Notes: generated by a model from the sequence alone, not told the origin. DNA of 64,000 nt from Diatrype stigma (GCA_022225965.2 JAKJXP020000015.1:372001-436000), one strand, 5' to 3'. Shown: positions 44,491 to 56,714, counted from the stretch's first letter. A program made the numbers and translations.

Positions 44491-45975
44491 ATGGCGGACA
44501 ACAATCCCATCTCCGATGAGCTTGTCGCCCACTTGGCAGCTCTCACTAACCTAAGCGAGAGCCGAGTATGTTACGTTACCGCTTCCTTGCTTTTATCTCG
44601 TTTTCTAGCCTTTTCAACTGACGCGCCTTCTTGTAGTGCAAGGAATACTTGACTGCCACCAATGGCGACCTCGAAGCTGCTGCCCAAGCTTATTTCGCCG
44701 ACGCCGAGGAAGCAGAAACCCAAGATACTCCTCCCGCTACCACTGCCGCCGCTGCCAGTAGCTCTCAGTCCGTGCCAGACAACTACACCGGTCCGCGAAC
44801 TCTCGATGGTCGACCAGCCCCTCAGGCGATCCCCACCACTTCTTCTCGTTCCGCTGCCAAGAAGCCCCAGAAGAAAACTGGTCTCGCCACTCTCAGCTCA
44901 ATAGGCGGCGGTCACGCTCACGATGATGAGGAGGAGGATGACGAGGAGGATTTCGATCCCCATGATCCCAGAAATACCTATGCCGGTGGCGAGAAGAGCG
45001 GCCTTGCAGTGCAGGATCCTTCTCAGCGATCTGATCCTAAGAAGCTGCTCAATGACATTCTAGCCAAGGCTAGAAGGTGAGTTGCCCCTTCCGGTCCCCC
45101 GGCCCTTCCTCTTTCCCAAGTTCCACTCCACCTGTCAACGCACCTGGACTGATGGACCATCACTTTACAGCAATGCCGCGCGTCCAGAAGCAGAATCTCC
45201 TGGCCCCTCGAGAGCCAGTCCCGGCGCGTTCCGCGGTTCCGGTCAAACCCTTGGTGGCGAAGGAACAGCCAGCCGTGTCATACCTGATCCCAATGCGCCC
45301 CCCGCCCAATCCGGCAGCAGCCGCAGCCGCCCACAGGACGAGCAGGTCCAGGAGCGGACACTGCACCTCTGGCAAGATGGCTTCAGCATCGATGATGGAG
45401 AGCTGCGACGATTCGACGACCCAGCAAATACCGACGCTCTGCGCATGATTCAACAGGGTCGAGCACCAGTGCACCTTATGAATGTCCGTCCTAATGAGCC
45501 GCTCGATGTCAAGTTGCAACAGCATGCAGAAAACTGGAAACCGCTTCCGAAGGTCTACAAGCCGTTCGGCGGCTCGGGTCGTCGCCTCGGTAGCCCCGTG
45601 CCGGGCGATGCTTCCGCTGCCGCATCCGCATCCGCGTCTACGACATTGTCTACGCCGTCGACGTCGAACACTGCCGCTGCCGCGCCTTCTGCGGCGGCTC
45701 CTCCCCCGAGCAACGCGGTCAACGAGTCCCAGCCTACCGTGTCTATCCGTATCCAGATGCCCGATGGCGCGCGCTTGCCGGCCCGTTTCAACACGACGCA
45801 CACGGTCGGTGACATCTACGATTTCATCGCCAGAGCCTCGCCGGAGCTGAGAGCCGGGGGCTGGGTCCTTGCCACCACCTTCCCGAACAAGGATCACACA
45901 GACAAGTCCTTGGTTTTAGGTGACTTGGCGGAGTTCAAGAAGGGAGGTACTGCCGTGGTGAAGCGGAGCACTTAG
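44491..45975 (+). CDS. ubx1: UBX domain protein of the p47/SHP1 type (CDC48 cofactor)
   Basis: Three exons: 44491-44565, 44637-45076 and 45171-45975, giving 439 aa. p47/SHP1 proteins recruit the CDC48/p97 ATPase to membrane fusion, protein phosphatase 1 regulation and degradation. Domain order fits: an N-terminal UBA-like helix set (LVAHLAALTNLSESRCKEYL, TATNGDLEAAAQAYF) whose exon junction falls between Arg25 and Cys26; an acidic linker HDDEEEDDEEDFDPHDPR; the SEP domain (LHLWQDGFSIDDGELRRF, GRAPVHLMNVRPNEPLDVKL); a low-complexity Ala/Ser linker; and a UBX domain (SIRIQMPDGARLPARFNTTH, shortened here, then TTFPNK and LGDLAEFKKGGTAVVKR). FPNK replaces FPR of other UBX proteins, as is usual for this subgroup. 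Confidence 0.93.
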
Positions 45976-46931
45976 ACTAGACTAGACGTTCGTTGGTGGT
46001 AGACGTGGATAGGAGACTGGATGACTGGTCGGTTATCATCATTTGACGAGTGAAGGGGAGTAGATGGTGATACCATGCTAGCAATACTATCATCTCTAGC
46101 TGCATGGAACTGTGGACTAGAGCACTCGTATTATTGCATCGTCGTATCATCCATGATTCAATGGATGAATTGTTCGTGTACCAAGGAAAGGGGGTAGAAG
46201 GAGACAAACAAACCAAAAAGGTGATCCGAAAAGCAAATAGCGACCGGATATCTGATGCTCCCTTACTTGTCAGGAAAGATGGCCATGCGCTCTGAACAAG
46301 CAGACAAACTCTCTACTAAGTAGAGTAGACCAGTCTGAGCTGAGAAAATAATTAGATTTGTTTCATCATGATGAACGACGGATATGGCTTGTGTAACTTT
46401 ATATCGAACCATACACCCGTGCTTCACTTCACGCACCCGCCCGTCTCACGTTTATGTGTGTAAGAAGCCCAGGGCAGGCGAGCACATATCATCTCTTGCT
46501 GGCAATTGAACAGTCGTAGTATTGGGTAGACTGGCAACTACGTGTCCCAATATACAAACACATCAATCCAAAACGTCACGGAGGAAAACACAGCTCTGAG
46601 GTTTGATTGCGAGGTGTATCACAGCCCGCTAAGCTTCCTTTGTGTTCTTCGTTTGTCTAATTTGTTTCTCTTTAGTAGTACATGCAATGCCGAAAAGCAC
46701 CTAATATCAGAAGAATTGTTGCTTCCGTCGTGGATCGCGGTTTTGTGAGTCCACAGCGTTCGTCTTAGTAAGTAAAGTAACCCCCCGGGTATCATATCCG
46801 CAACACTGGCGGACCTTGTCACGATAATGAAAAAAAGGAAACGTATATAAGCGACATCTTCTCAGCCCCTCTTCTGTATCTAAGTTGAAGCATTGGATAG
46901 ATATCCTGTGTTTTTGTGTCACCTGTAACTA
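45976..46931. other. Intergenic, convergent 3' ends of the UBX gene and gtr1
   Basis: No gene recognised. Short frames around 46542-46822 overlap on both strands and look random. Confidence 0.5.
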
Positions 46932-48328
46932 CTACTGTCCTGGGTGTGAGACCACAGTAGCTGGGCCATCCAGGAACTTGAAGCTTTCTCTGGCGATCTG
47001 ACAATTCAACTTCGCAGAATTGAACCGTGCTTCGCCGGGTGGTAGTATAACCATGAGATAGGTGTTTGTGGTGAACTTGCAGGCAAACATCGAGAACCGC
47101 GTGCCAGCTTTATGTTCCTGTATTGTATAGAGCCCCTATTAGCAGCTGCCGTATCAAATTAGGAATGAAGGAGCCAATCCACCGATCTTGAAACCAGACC
47201 ATGAAACCGATAGTAATAGACGAACAGAAACTGGACACTGCGACGCAAGAAACAACTATAACATACCATCAAAGAAAACTGCTCCGCGTTGCGCGGAGTG
47301 CCGGTAAAACGACTGATGCTCTGCTTGAAGTGTTTGAGAATGTTGGAAATGCGTTCCTGGCGGTCTTCCGTAGGATTATTGTGACCTTCGTCGGACGTCC
47401 AGCTCGAGACGACCAGGAAGCTGGTCCTCTCGAACAAGAGCAGCTCTTCGGCCTCTATCAGGATCCCCAATGACTCCAGCTGCGACTCGATGACGGACAG
47501 GTTCGGTACGAGGTCGTGTATGATACTAGCCCACGCCTTGTACAACGATTGATCCCATATGGAAGTAGCAAACGGTATCAGGTCCAGGTCCCCCGCATAC
47601 CCCGAGCCTTGGATGAACTCCCCGGTCTTCTGCCTGACCAATCGGACCCGCTCGGTGAAGACGGCCTCTCGAGCCTGCAGCATGATCAGGTCCATCTTGT
47701 GTATCAACACGTAGATCTTGGCGGTAGGGGAGAACTGGGTGAGGGCGGAGAGGATGGAAACATAGGTGGCCATGTCGCGGTCGACATCTCGAGATTCTAT
47801 ATCGAAAACGTAGATCAGAACGCCAACGTTGGAGAAGACATGGACCCGCTGCTGGGAGAGGTAGTTCTCCATGAAGGCTTCCTGGCCACCGCAGTCCCAT
47901 AGGTTCAAAGTGAGGTTACCGAGGAACTTGACGTGGGAGAGGTCGATATCAATCGTTGCGCCACTGTGTATTTATTCCGGGTAAGCTATCCGTTCATGCT
48001 GAAGACTCCCGCGACCCTTGAAATCCATTGCGCATAACAATGTCAAGCGAACGAGAAGTGATAGGTAGTGGTGGATTCCTAGGTATGTAGGTAGGTAGAA
48101 CGTAGAGGGTAGACGAAAAGGAGCTACTCACAGCCTTCTGGTATCCCTAGCAATATAGTTGCTAAATATAATGCTTCGCATTGATGACTTTCCCGAACCG
48201 CTCTTGCCCATGAGGAGGACCTTTTTCTTCTTAGGTTTCTTGACCTCGCTCCTGACATCGCTCGACATGACGCCCACGCCTACGCCCACGCCCAAGCTAG
48301 GGGTGGTCTGTTGCTCTACGTCTGTCAT
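46932..48328 (-). CDS. gtr1: Rag-family GTPase GTR1
   Basis: Three exons: 48132-48328, 47267-47963 and 46932-47117, giving 359 aa. GTR1 (RagA/B) with GTR2 sits on the vacuole in the EGO complex and turns on TORC1 in response to amino acids. P-loop GKSGSGKSS at residues 41-49; then, across the first intron, [34 protein letters not shown] (G3) and IHKMD (G4). The C-terminal roadblock-like part includes [19 protein letters not shown] and RFNSAKLN. The first intron falls in the Leu codon of RRL; the last intron is 149 nt, with GTATGT and ATACAG ends, and must be removed to reach the third exon. The N-terminal 30 residues, with a GVGVGVGV run, are an extra variable lead. Confidence 0.92.
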
Positions 48329-48666
48329 ACTGTGGTGATTGATTGCGATTCGTTCCTAGCTTAAGTAGATTGGATGGGATCTTCGTTCGTTTCGTTTCGT
48401 CGGCGGTGTGTCTGTCATGCGAGGTGAGGGGAGGTGATCTGAGCGACGAAATGGATGGTTTTGCCGTTATGATCGGTCTCCCCCACCGTGTGCCAGTCAA
48501 GACGTCCCTTCTGACTCTCAGCTTGGCCCGGGCATGATCGGTCGTATGCCACAGAGCTCGATCGACCAGAGGGGCAAGATCTGATATCGCGATCGTGATG
48601 GAAAACTACAACGGATTGGCTAAGTAAGCATGCACGTTCCTGTCTTTTCAGTTACGACGTTGTAGG
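48329..48666. other. Intergenic, gtr1 promoter
   Basis: No gene seen. Confidence 0.5.
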
Positions 48667-48708
48667 TACGAGGAGTATGAGGAGTACGAGGAGTACGAGG
48701 AGTCCGAG
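48667..48708 (+). repeat. Nine-base tandem repeat (TACGAGGAG)
   Basis: Four copies, one with a C-to-T change, then a partial fifth. Noncoding context. Confidence 0.88.
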
Positions 48709-49391
48709 ATAGCAGTATGTAGTAAGTACGAAGGAGTTGAAGGTAATGCTGAAGGCCAAGTTCGTAGTGAATCCGTCCATTGGCAATTGGAGATTCAAGC
48801 TTCCAGTGGTGGGGCATTAAGATAGCATAAGCTTATCGCTAATCTCTTCCTACTACATACTAATACCTAGACTGGTTAGGGTGTATAAGCTGCCATCTGC
48901 CATTAGGCAGGCAAGTGTGACGTCACGTGAAGTCTGCGTCGCAAATGTGTAGATACAATACATACAAAGTACATACCTATGTACCTCTTAGATATTATAA
49001 TTACAGAGACAGAGAGATGAGTATCCAGATATGGACAGTCCCAGCTTGCTAGTACTATGTTTCTACAAAAGGAGGCTCAGGGGAAGATTGAAGCTGATAT
49101 ATAAGTATAGCCGATGTTTAATCCCCGGGTTGCTGAGCGGCGTTTTACCTATTCTGATTAGTTACCTAACTAGTGGGGGTTCCCAGACTTTACGTAACTA
49201 ATCCCGCCCCTTGCCGTTGCGTCACCGTCGCTGCTGGTCCGTCACTTATTGTCCGTCACTTATTGAGCCGAGAGTTTTATATATTCTCATCTATACCCGA
49301 CTTCCCTCCCCGACTTCCCTCCAACACATCAACCTGTTGCTGTAAGACTGACAGACCAGTAACGAAACGGAGGTGCTTTTGCGCAAACTTC
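48709..49391. other. Intergenic, 3' side of the flavo-oxidase
   Basis: No gene seen. A 13-base direct repeat GTCCGTCACTTATTG lies near 49228-49265. Confidence 0.5.
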
Positions 49392-51682
49392 TCACACTTT
49401 GCGACAGATTCGAGTACCGTACTCAATGACGTCCCAATCCTCCGTCCCAGGGGTTGATACGGTATAGAACACTCCATCGGGGTCCCACACCTTCTTGGTC
49501 TCGAGTAGCCTGGGGTACTCCGGGCCCCAGAAGTGATCTTGCCAATCTACTTGGAATGGGTCGCCCTAGTGTGATGTCGTGTGATGTTAGTCTTCAGCAA
49601 GACAGAAAGAGGGGGGAATAGGGGGGGGGGGGGGGGTTGATGGGAGAAACTAGGAGACACCCAACCGTGGAAATTGATCTCGATTCTTGCTTACCTCGTT
49701 AACGTACGCGCAACCATTAGGGCCTGCGTTCTTCATCGCTTCGTCCTGGATGTTCGTGAGTACGTCTTGCAAGTCCGCCTTCTGCGCCAAGGTCGCGCCG
49801 ACGGGTACGGGAAGCGTGACGATGGAGAAGTCGGTGGAGTTTCGGAAGCGTGGGTTCGTGGCGCTGTTCGAGACCGGCATGCTGTAACCCGCGTCCCACA
49901 GGTGGCCGATGAGCGCGCCCTGGCCCGCTAGGTCTTCACGTGGCGATATAACCGTCTTGAACGCCTCCACGATCTCGTCGTTGTGCTCCTCCACGTCCTC
50001 GTGCGTGAACATCCACCCGCCCGTAAGCGCCGAGGTCCCGGCGCCTTCCGCTTCGAACAGGTCCGTGTACAGGTCGAAGAAGGTATTGAATTCCTTGCTG
50101 ACTGTGTCGTATGGAACACCCTTGGCATCAAACTCGTCGAACATGGGCTTCAGGATCTCCTCCACCTCCTCGAGCGACTTGCCGACGCCCACGAAAGGCT
50201 GGACGTGCAATCGCAGGTTCATGAGCTCGAAGTATACGTACAGCCCCGATTCCACGAAAAGGTTGGCGTTCTTGTGGAATGTCTTGACCCCTTCCCAGAA
50301 CAGCGTCTCGTTCTGCGTCAGGGTAGAGTTGATGTTGACGATGGCACCGGCAGATTTCTGCTCTGGGAACGTCTTGAGCGTGACCGACAGGACTACGGCA
50401 AATGCCCCTGGGCCACCCCCCTTCAGTGCCCAAAATAAGTCCGGGTTTTCCTCTGCATTGGCAGTCACAAACTCGCCGGAAGCTGTTACTACGTCGAAAG
50501 AGAGAGCCGTGTCCGCAGTTAGACCATAGAGAGGTGTCAAGGGGCCATGACCACCTACATCACACGTCTAGAGTTAGCAATTGGCTAAGACTCTCATGGC
50601 AGTGTTACAACCAAAAAAATATGTGTGCGAAAGGGCCGAAGCCCACAGATTGGCCTCTATGTTAAACACAATTCGATAACATTGAGGTATGTTATTGACG
50701 GAACTCAACGGCTGCGGGTACTCACCTCCCTGGACGAGGCCCCCAGCCACGCCAACCGTCTATCCTGTGTTTAGCTATGTCTTGTCGTTCCCTTTGGGCT
50801 GGAATCACCTACCGGACACTCGCCAGTCACCACTAAGACCGGAGGGTCTTGCGTATTAGCATCCGCGAGTAAAGCCCGAGCTTGCACTCCGGCTCCTATG
50901 GTGACAGCACTTCCCGTGTAGTCGCCCGGTCCACTGTACTCTGCGGTGTACTCGATGTTCTGGAAGCTGTGCGTGTTAATTACCAAGGAACCCCAACCAG
51001 TGCTACGCCCGAGGAAATCGTGGCCCGTGTTCCGGATGATCAGCCGCAGGCTGTTCTCCCGCGCAAAGTCGACGCCTGCCTTGATGTGCTCCTTCGTTTT
51101 GGCCTCGATGGTGTAGACCCCATAGAAGCCGAGTGTGCAAGCACTCGCCGCGTTCTGGGTCGGCCGGCAAGTGTCATTGGTGAAATACGTCCACATCAGC
51201 GCCGAAGGATGCTCAGCTCTGGATTATCATTAGATTTCATACCAGGGTATGTGGTCTTTGCAAAGAAGAGACTGACGTCCATTGTTCACCTGCGAAGTTC
51301 GCCGTCGCATCTGCACATGCCGAAGCATCGTATGTCGACAGCTCGCCCAAGGGACCAGCAAAAGTCTAACCAGCAGCCTATGTTTAGCGATGGCTGCCTT
51401 GCAGTTGCCTATTACCACTCGGGAAATACATACATTGTAGCAAGCAGCGCCAGGAGGAACATTCACAATAAGATTTCCTTCTACCGTGGAGTTCAGTTCG
51501 GACCAGGAGCTATCACTCGGCCAGCAGGCATCACCAAGGTAGCATTTACAAGCATACTCGTTTCCGTTATATATTCGAGGGACAAGTGAGGGCCATGACG
51601 AAGCCACGGATGACGAGGCAGCTTGTTGGCTGAATAGTGGAAGAAGGCTCAAGCCAATAATACTGTTCTTGATCCAAACCAT
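49392..51682 (-). CDS. Secreted FAD-linked oxidase (BBE-like/isoamyl alcohol oxidase type)
   Basis: Six exons: 51434-51682, 51277-51365, 50813-51218, 50726-50759, 49695-50554 and 49392-49565, giving 603 aa in frame. N-terminal signal peptide (IIGLSLLPLFSQQAASS). The FAD domain shows WTYFTNDTC, then IRNTGHDFLGRSTGWGS, in which the His is the usual covalent flavin site, and GGHGPLTPLYGLTADTALSF across an exon join. The substrate part ends with the BBE-like motif SNGC-type GPNGCAYVNE and WDPDGVFYTVSTPG. Family members oxidise alcohols, sugars or alkaloid-like substrates with O2, so it probably makes H2O2 outside the cell; substrate unknown. The second intron uses GTCAGT as donor. The last intron holds a run of 16 C (16 G on the plus strand). 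No cluster partner is seen. Confidence 0.87.
49621..49636 (+). repeat. G16 homopolymer inside an intron of the flavo-oxidase
   Basis: C16 in the sense strand of the last intron (49566-49694), preceded by another G6. Confidence 0.9.
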
Positions 51683-53017
51683 TGTGGAATATGACCTCCC
51701 TGACTGTCAACTTTTGACTGCTACTGGCCCGTTCCGTATGAGAAGAGCGTAGTATCATAGCCCGAACCCATGATTGAGCTTTGGGGGGTAGGAGGAAAGC
51801 CATGCAGTTTTAATGCCTTTTTTGGAGATGCCGCCAATGACATAATTGAAGTAGGAATACGGTATACGAGCCCTTTGGAACCTTACACTCGTCATAACCG
51901 CCTAAATAGCACACATCCGAAAAAGTGTACGCTTCCGCTTCCGCGTCTTCTGTTGCATTTAGGCAATGATTTACAAGAGGTCGCCTCCCCATTGGTAGGA
52001 CGACGGTTCCCTAAGCGGCCGCCAAGGTTGCTATAGTTCCTTATGTTATGCTTCCTCGTTCTCGTACGAAGGACCGCGTATAACTATTTGGAAACCCTGC
52101 CCTTGTAGTGTTGTTTCTAGAGGCAAGCCTCCTCGATTTCCCCGCAGGCAGTTACTAAGTCGATGTTGGAGATGCGGTACAGTGGTGGCGGCGCACTTGA
52201 ATCATGAAGCTTTTAGCCAAGATGATATGAATTGGGGTAATGGCTTCGGAGAAAAGGTCCTCTCTGATTGTTGGCTTGCGTTTCCAGGACTATTCACGTA
52301 TAATAAGAACCTGTTAAATGTCCTATGGCGCCGACATAGTCCTCCCTTGTCCTAAAAGAATATTACCTAGCTCTTCCCTCCCACTTCAGAATCCAATGGC
52401 CACCTCATATATACCGTTATTAGCATATGAAACCTCGAGGCTATAACTTGCCAATAATATCGTCTAAATCGGCGACATCTTCGGAGGTCTTAGTATCGTT
52501 AACAACTACCAAAGCTTTCCATGGCCTTGCACCTACCTGCTATCCATACAGCCAAAGTAGCAGCCGGACCTGTATTATTTTAACGTAGAATGATATATAT
52601 GGCTGTATATTCGCCCTCACAAGTCCACACATTGTATCAATAGCGAGATGGTTATCGTATGAGCACTTGCTATCACCCTCTCCCCTAGCCCCCCCACCCC
52701 ACCTTTTCCACGGAATTGGCGGAGACGCCCGCTTTATAGGGGGCAAGTCAAAGGTAATATATAAAGGATAAGAGGTGTCACCTAGTTAAAGCGTATCTAT
52801 ACAGGAATAGACATATTAAAAAACACTGCCAGTCACGTTCCAATTGCGTCATTCAAAGTTGGTGTAAGTCAGACACAAGTCTTATTCTGGCAGAAGGGGT
52901 ATTTTGATTCATAAAGTTAACGCTGAACATGATATTACATGATATGCCATGCTATCTTGGTCACGTCGCTTCATCACTACATCCATGACCTACACACTAT
53001 CTGGGTAGAAGAGTAGA
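51683..53017. other. Intergenic, decayed DNA
   Basis: No gene supported. A short minus-strand stretch near 52455-52520 reads VNDTKTSEDVADLDDIIGKL to a stop and could be the end of a decayed frame. Confidence 0.45.
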
Positions 53018-53719
53018 TCAGTCCTCTTCGTTTTTCAATTTCGTGCACATGGCCTTGAAGTCATTTCTCATCTTCTCTGCCTCAGCTTGAGCCTGCCGCT
53101 TGTGCTTTTCAGCTTCTTCCAGTTCTCGCTGGGCATCCTCCAGACGTTTGTTATCGCTCTGGCTACCCTGGCTTGCCGCTCTACGAAGTTCATTGACCTC
53201 ACCCACCAAGGCCAGGCAGTTCTCCATACAGCGGTCCGCTTCCAATTGCATGTCTTCGCAAGCCCCGCAAATTATCTCGAGCTTCGCCTTGGCGAATTGG
53301 GCGAGAGCGAGGTCAATGGCGGAGTACAAGTGCTGCAACTCCTTCCCAGGGACTCTTCCGTGCTCCCGTATGGAATCGAGACCACCCTCTAGCTTCAGCT
53401 GCGAGTGGACCCTCTGAGCAAGGACGACTTCTTCTTCGTGGGTAAGGCGGTTGCCGCAAGACTCGGTTACGAGGTGAAGGACATTCAGGAAGGAACCCCA
53501 CTCATCCTTTCGCTCCGGGTACGAAGCAATAGCAGGGGTCAGTTCATCTGACACGACCACGCCCCGTCGTCTGTCCTTCTTGGTAGCCTTCTGGCTCTTC
53601 GATGTCCTTGTATACTCTCCCTCGAGCGCAGAACCACCGCCCGGGACATATCGGCCAAGACGCCTGGACGTAGCCTGGCTGATCCAGGGGGCTATCTCGC
53701 GGTTCCTGGGTGAGAACAT
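53018..53719 (-). CDS. Coiled-coil protein of unknown function
   Basis: 233 aa from the ATG at 53719. The frame is open a further 21 codons upstream, but that part ends in CTTGCAG just before GCCAGG and looks like an intron, so the true start may be here or in an upstream exon. The middle is helical (WGSFLNVLHLVTESC, HEEEVVLAQRVHSQLKLEGG). Residues 150-195 hold Cys-rich helices (IICGACEDMQLEADRCMENC), and the last 45 residues are a heptad-type coiled coil (RELEEAEKHKRQAQAEAEK). No catalytic motif and no signal peptide. No family recognised. Confidence 0.6.
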   Translation of the reverse strand: MFSPRNREIAPWISQATSRRLGRYVPGGGSALEGEYTRTSKSQKATKKDRRRGVVVSDELTPAIASYPERKDEWGSFLNVLHLVTESCGNRLTHEEEVVLAQRVHSQLKLEGGLDSIREHGRVPGKELQHLYSAIDLALAQFAKAKLEIICGACEDMQLEADRCMENCLALVGEVNELRRAASQGSQSDNKRLEDAQRELEEAEKHKRQAQAEAEKMRNDFKAMCTKLKNEED

Positions 53720-54538
53720 CTTCTCCTGGCCTGCAAGTAAAAGATGTTTCGCTTGAAGAGAATACGCCAGGGGCCTTATCAACCTCGCGTCAGTCGCAAC
53801 CTACCTAAAAGTGAAGTTTGTCTGTCAGTGAAGAACGGAAATGGTGAGAACCTAGGGGCTCGATGGCGTGAATGGCCTTTATAGAACTGCAGGAGCTAGA
53901 GGCTCACGCGAGCAAAAGACTTATCACAAGGCAATTGTTCGTGGAATAATGCCCATTCAATGGTCACAAAGGCTTTGTGTCACGCATTCCTTTTAACCAT
54001 TGATCAACATACTTCACATATGGTAATACTTTTTCAGGTACTGGTTTGGTATTCACTCTTTGAAGTAAATGGACTACGCAGGCATGGAAATAGCGTCCAT
54101 CTTTCAAGAAAGTCTTTTCTCAATTACTATTTCTTTATTAACGTATTTTCCTGGCAAAACAATCCCATTGTTAGTGGAGGATGGAGGGGTTCACAACAAT
54201 TTCAATGATGAACGCCCGTGATTGCATCGAGTATTGCAGCCTCAAGTCTTCAGAAAGTCATTAAAAAACATACATTCACAACATGCCCTTGAAACAGCAA
54301 AAGGTTCATGGGTTTTCCTTTCCACTCATATACACTGATACTGAGACTGTGTAATTATTTGGAAAAAAGCGTACAAAAATGTATAAACAAGAAGCCCTAC
54401 AATATATACAGTAGAGAATGTTAACAGCTTTCCCAGCATATATATTTTCCTCACCCAAATTCCCATCCATGATACGGAGGGGCGAAGTCGCCATGCAACA
54501 GAACCCAACGCCCCTTTCTCCCTCCAAATGCCTCCCAT
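53720..54538. other. Intergenic
   Basis: Upstream of the coiled-coil gene and downstream of the HExxH gene. No gene seen; the AT-rich part 54200-54460 is probably 3' untranslated sequence. Confidence 0.5.
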
Positions 54539-55540
54539 TTAACATGCATGCACCTCGACCCGAGGAGTCTCAGGCAAGTCCATAACAGTGACATTCGACT
54601 TGAACTTAGAATCGGGTTTGTTCTTGAGGGCTTGCATGACCCTAGCGCTGTTGATCATGGACACGGTCTCGGTATTAGGCAGGCGGTTTTCGCAGGTACC
54701 ACCGACAGCGATGGTGGCATTCAGGTAGTTCTTGTAGGTGTCGAGCTGGTTCTGCATTTGCGCGATGTTCGGCTGTATGCTCGCCAAACCGCCTGAGACG
54801 TACGTGTCGTAGAATGCGAGGGGCCCGACCTCCGCGAAGCCCTCAACCCAGTTCGACTCGGCGTAGGCCGTCGGGGCGGAAGTGTCCAGGGCATAAGCGT
54901 CCTGCCAGGTCGAAGACCCGCTGAACGGAGAGCCGATGTCCTGCAGGGCTCCGTAGTCTAAAGCGTGACTCGTCTCATGAATGGCGACGTATAGGTCCAT
55001 GTAATTGTTGCCGAACATGATGTTGTAGTTGTAGAACAGCCCAGCAAGGCTATTACCGAGATCGGGTAGTACAATCACATGTCGGACGTACTCTCGTGCG
55101 TGGACAGGGAGTCTGCCAAAGATCTGTTCAATTCTATGTCAGCTACTGCATCACGTCAGTGTAGGACGCACATCCCCTAGGAGTACATTCGCCACTAGGA
55201 AACTCAAGGGACTACACACATCGATCATCTCATCCTTTGTCGGCGAGGTGACGTCCTTGTGTCTGCACATGGCCCATGGCTCATCGCAGTCCGAGTAATG
55301 GACGTTGAAGACCTCCATGTCGGAAGCGCTCAAGCCCCTTTGTTCGGCTTCGGTCTTGCAAGACTCGAATATCCAACCTGCTTCCCAGGCGTCGTTGGTG
55401 GACTCCGTGGAGCCCAAGATGGAGGATAAGCCCTCCCAGACCTGTTGCCGAGAGATCTCGGGATCGATCACGGGATGGAATTGGGCAGCCGACAAAGCTG
55501 CAAGAGGCACGAGGCCAGCAATGGCCTTAGGAGCGAGCAT
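54539..55540 (-). CDS. Secreted HExxH-motif protein, conidiation-specific protein 13-like
   Basis: Two exons, 55220-55540 and 54539-55123, giving 301 aa. Signal peptide with a hydrophobic core (AIAGLVPLAALSA) and probable cleavage after AQ. The intron runs from GTGTGT to AACAG and joins DEMID to IFGRLPVHAREYVRHV. A zincin-type motif HETSH (residues 156-160) lies after YMDLYVAI; the context YGALQDIG and, further on, WVEGFAEVGPLAFYDTY could supply the third ligand. Two Cys pairs (SCKTEAE.. and HYSDCDEPWAMC) suggest disulfides. The layout resembles the Neurospora con-13 family, which is induced in conidiation, but that link is from memory and not certain. Protease activity is an inference from the motif alone. 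Confidence 0.7.
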
Positions 55541-55949
55541 GTTGTATACGGTCCTGCTACAATAACATCAACTAAGATATAATGAGTGAAACAGATGTGC
55601 AGCTAGCCGGCACAGCTTATGATCCGAACGGGCCAGCTTTGAGGAATAGTGGTTCGAGATACAGGTGACCAATCGAATACCCGAATAGGCTTTGATTTCT
55701 ACATCTCCGATTTCGACGTGGATGACTAGCGAGGTCCAAGGCTTTATACATTCTCACGAGAGATCATCTACGGTCAGACCGCTATCATTACTACAACGCG
55801 AAGCGTGCAGCGCCCTGCCAGCCAACTTGAAAGACTTGTTTCAAAGAAGCATCGTCGTTGGCATCGAGGCGCCGACCTCGAAAGGGAAGCTATGTGACCC
55901 AATCCGGCAGTTCGAATCCCCAGGAGAGGCTTAGGGTTGGTGGGTGAGA
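55541..55949. other. Intergenic, promoter of the HExxH gene
   Basis: A plus-strand frame of 80 codons (55692-55934) has no recognised family and no support. Confidence 0.45.
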
Positions 55950-56714
55950 TTCAGCCTAGCACCGCCAACCAATCCGAATAGCGACCTAGGGTGATGGGGC
56001 CCATGTTACTAGATGGCTTCACTCCCTCAAAGTAGAAGGCAATTGGAGAGAAGAGGTGGATGTTGTCGTCTAGGTAGGACTTAGCCTGAAGAACTATCTC
56101 TTGCTTACCATCGTAGCAAGCTTACTACGGCATAGAACTAGCGAAATCGCGATGCGCCGATCCATCTCGACCAACGTATCTACATAGCCCAGGTCCGAGT
56201 ATAGTTGACGTAGAATTGCCGCAGCCGGCTAAAGAGAGAGGTGCAACTATAGTTTCCTTTCCACCGGCGCGTGTCTGACTGCATAAGAAGTAGCGCAAAG
56301 AACGATAGTCCCAGCATCACCGTGATATTCAACTAGTTGCTTATCCAGGTAGTTATGCTCGACCCGATCCAGACCGTTGAGGTTGTTGTTTAGTCAGCTA
56401 GTCCACCAAGCCTATAGGTTTAGAAAAACCATCAACAAAGACGTCCAGCATCTTGTGTGTGTTGAAGAGCCCATAGCGAAGAGTAACCATCTGGAAAATT
56501 GCCGTCGGTCTGATGGTACCAGGTTCCAATATAGAATCGCCCGCATCTAGGTAAGACTATATGCGCCTCATGGTTTCGGTATCTGGTTGGTGTGCTGACA
56601 TAGATCATGAACTCCAAACTACTCGGCCATGAAACCGATTGGCCCGAAGTTTTCCAAGAGAGTAATCAATAGCGGATCAACGCTATAGGCCGCGAATGCC
56701 TGGTGATGGGAGCC
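55950..56714 (-). pseudogene. Possible decayed gene, family unknown
   Basis: Several minus-strand stretches read like protein but sit in different frames separated by stops: AAYSVDPLLITLLENFG (near 56680), HEAHIVLPRCGRFYIGTWYH (near 56555), NTHKMLDVFVDGFSKPIGLV (near 56430), LVEYHGDAGTIVLCATSYAV (near 56320) and SYLDDNIHLFSPIAFYFEG (near 56050). All run in the same direction in order, as expected of a frameshifted pseudogene. I recognise no family. Base composition is not RIP-like. Confidence 0.35.

Noticed and set aside
55900..55925. AGTTCGAATCC considered as a tRNA B box
   Set aside because: No pairing T-stem, no A box at the right distance and no T-run terminator.
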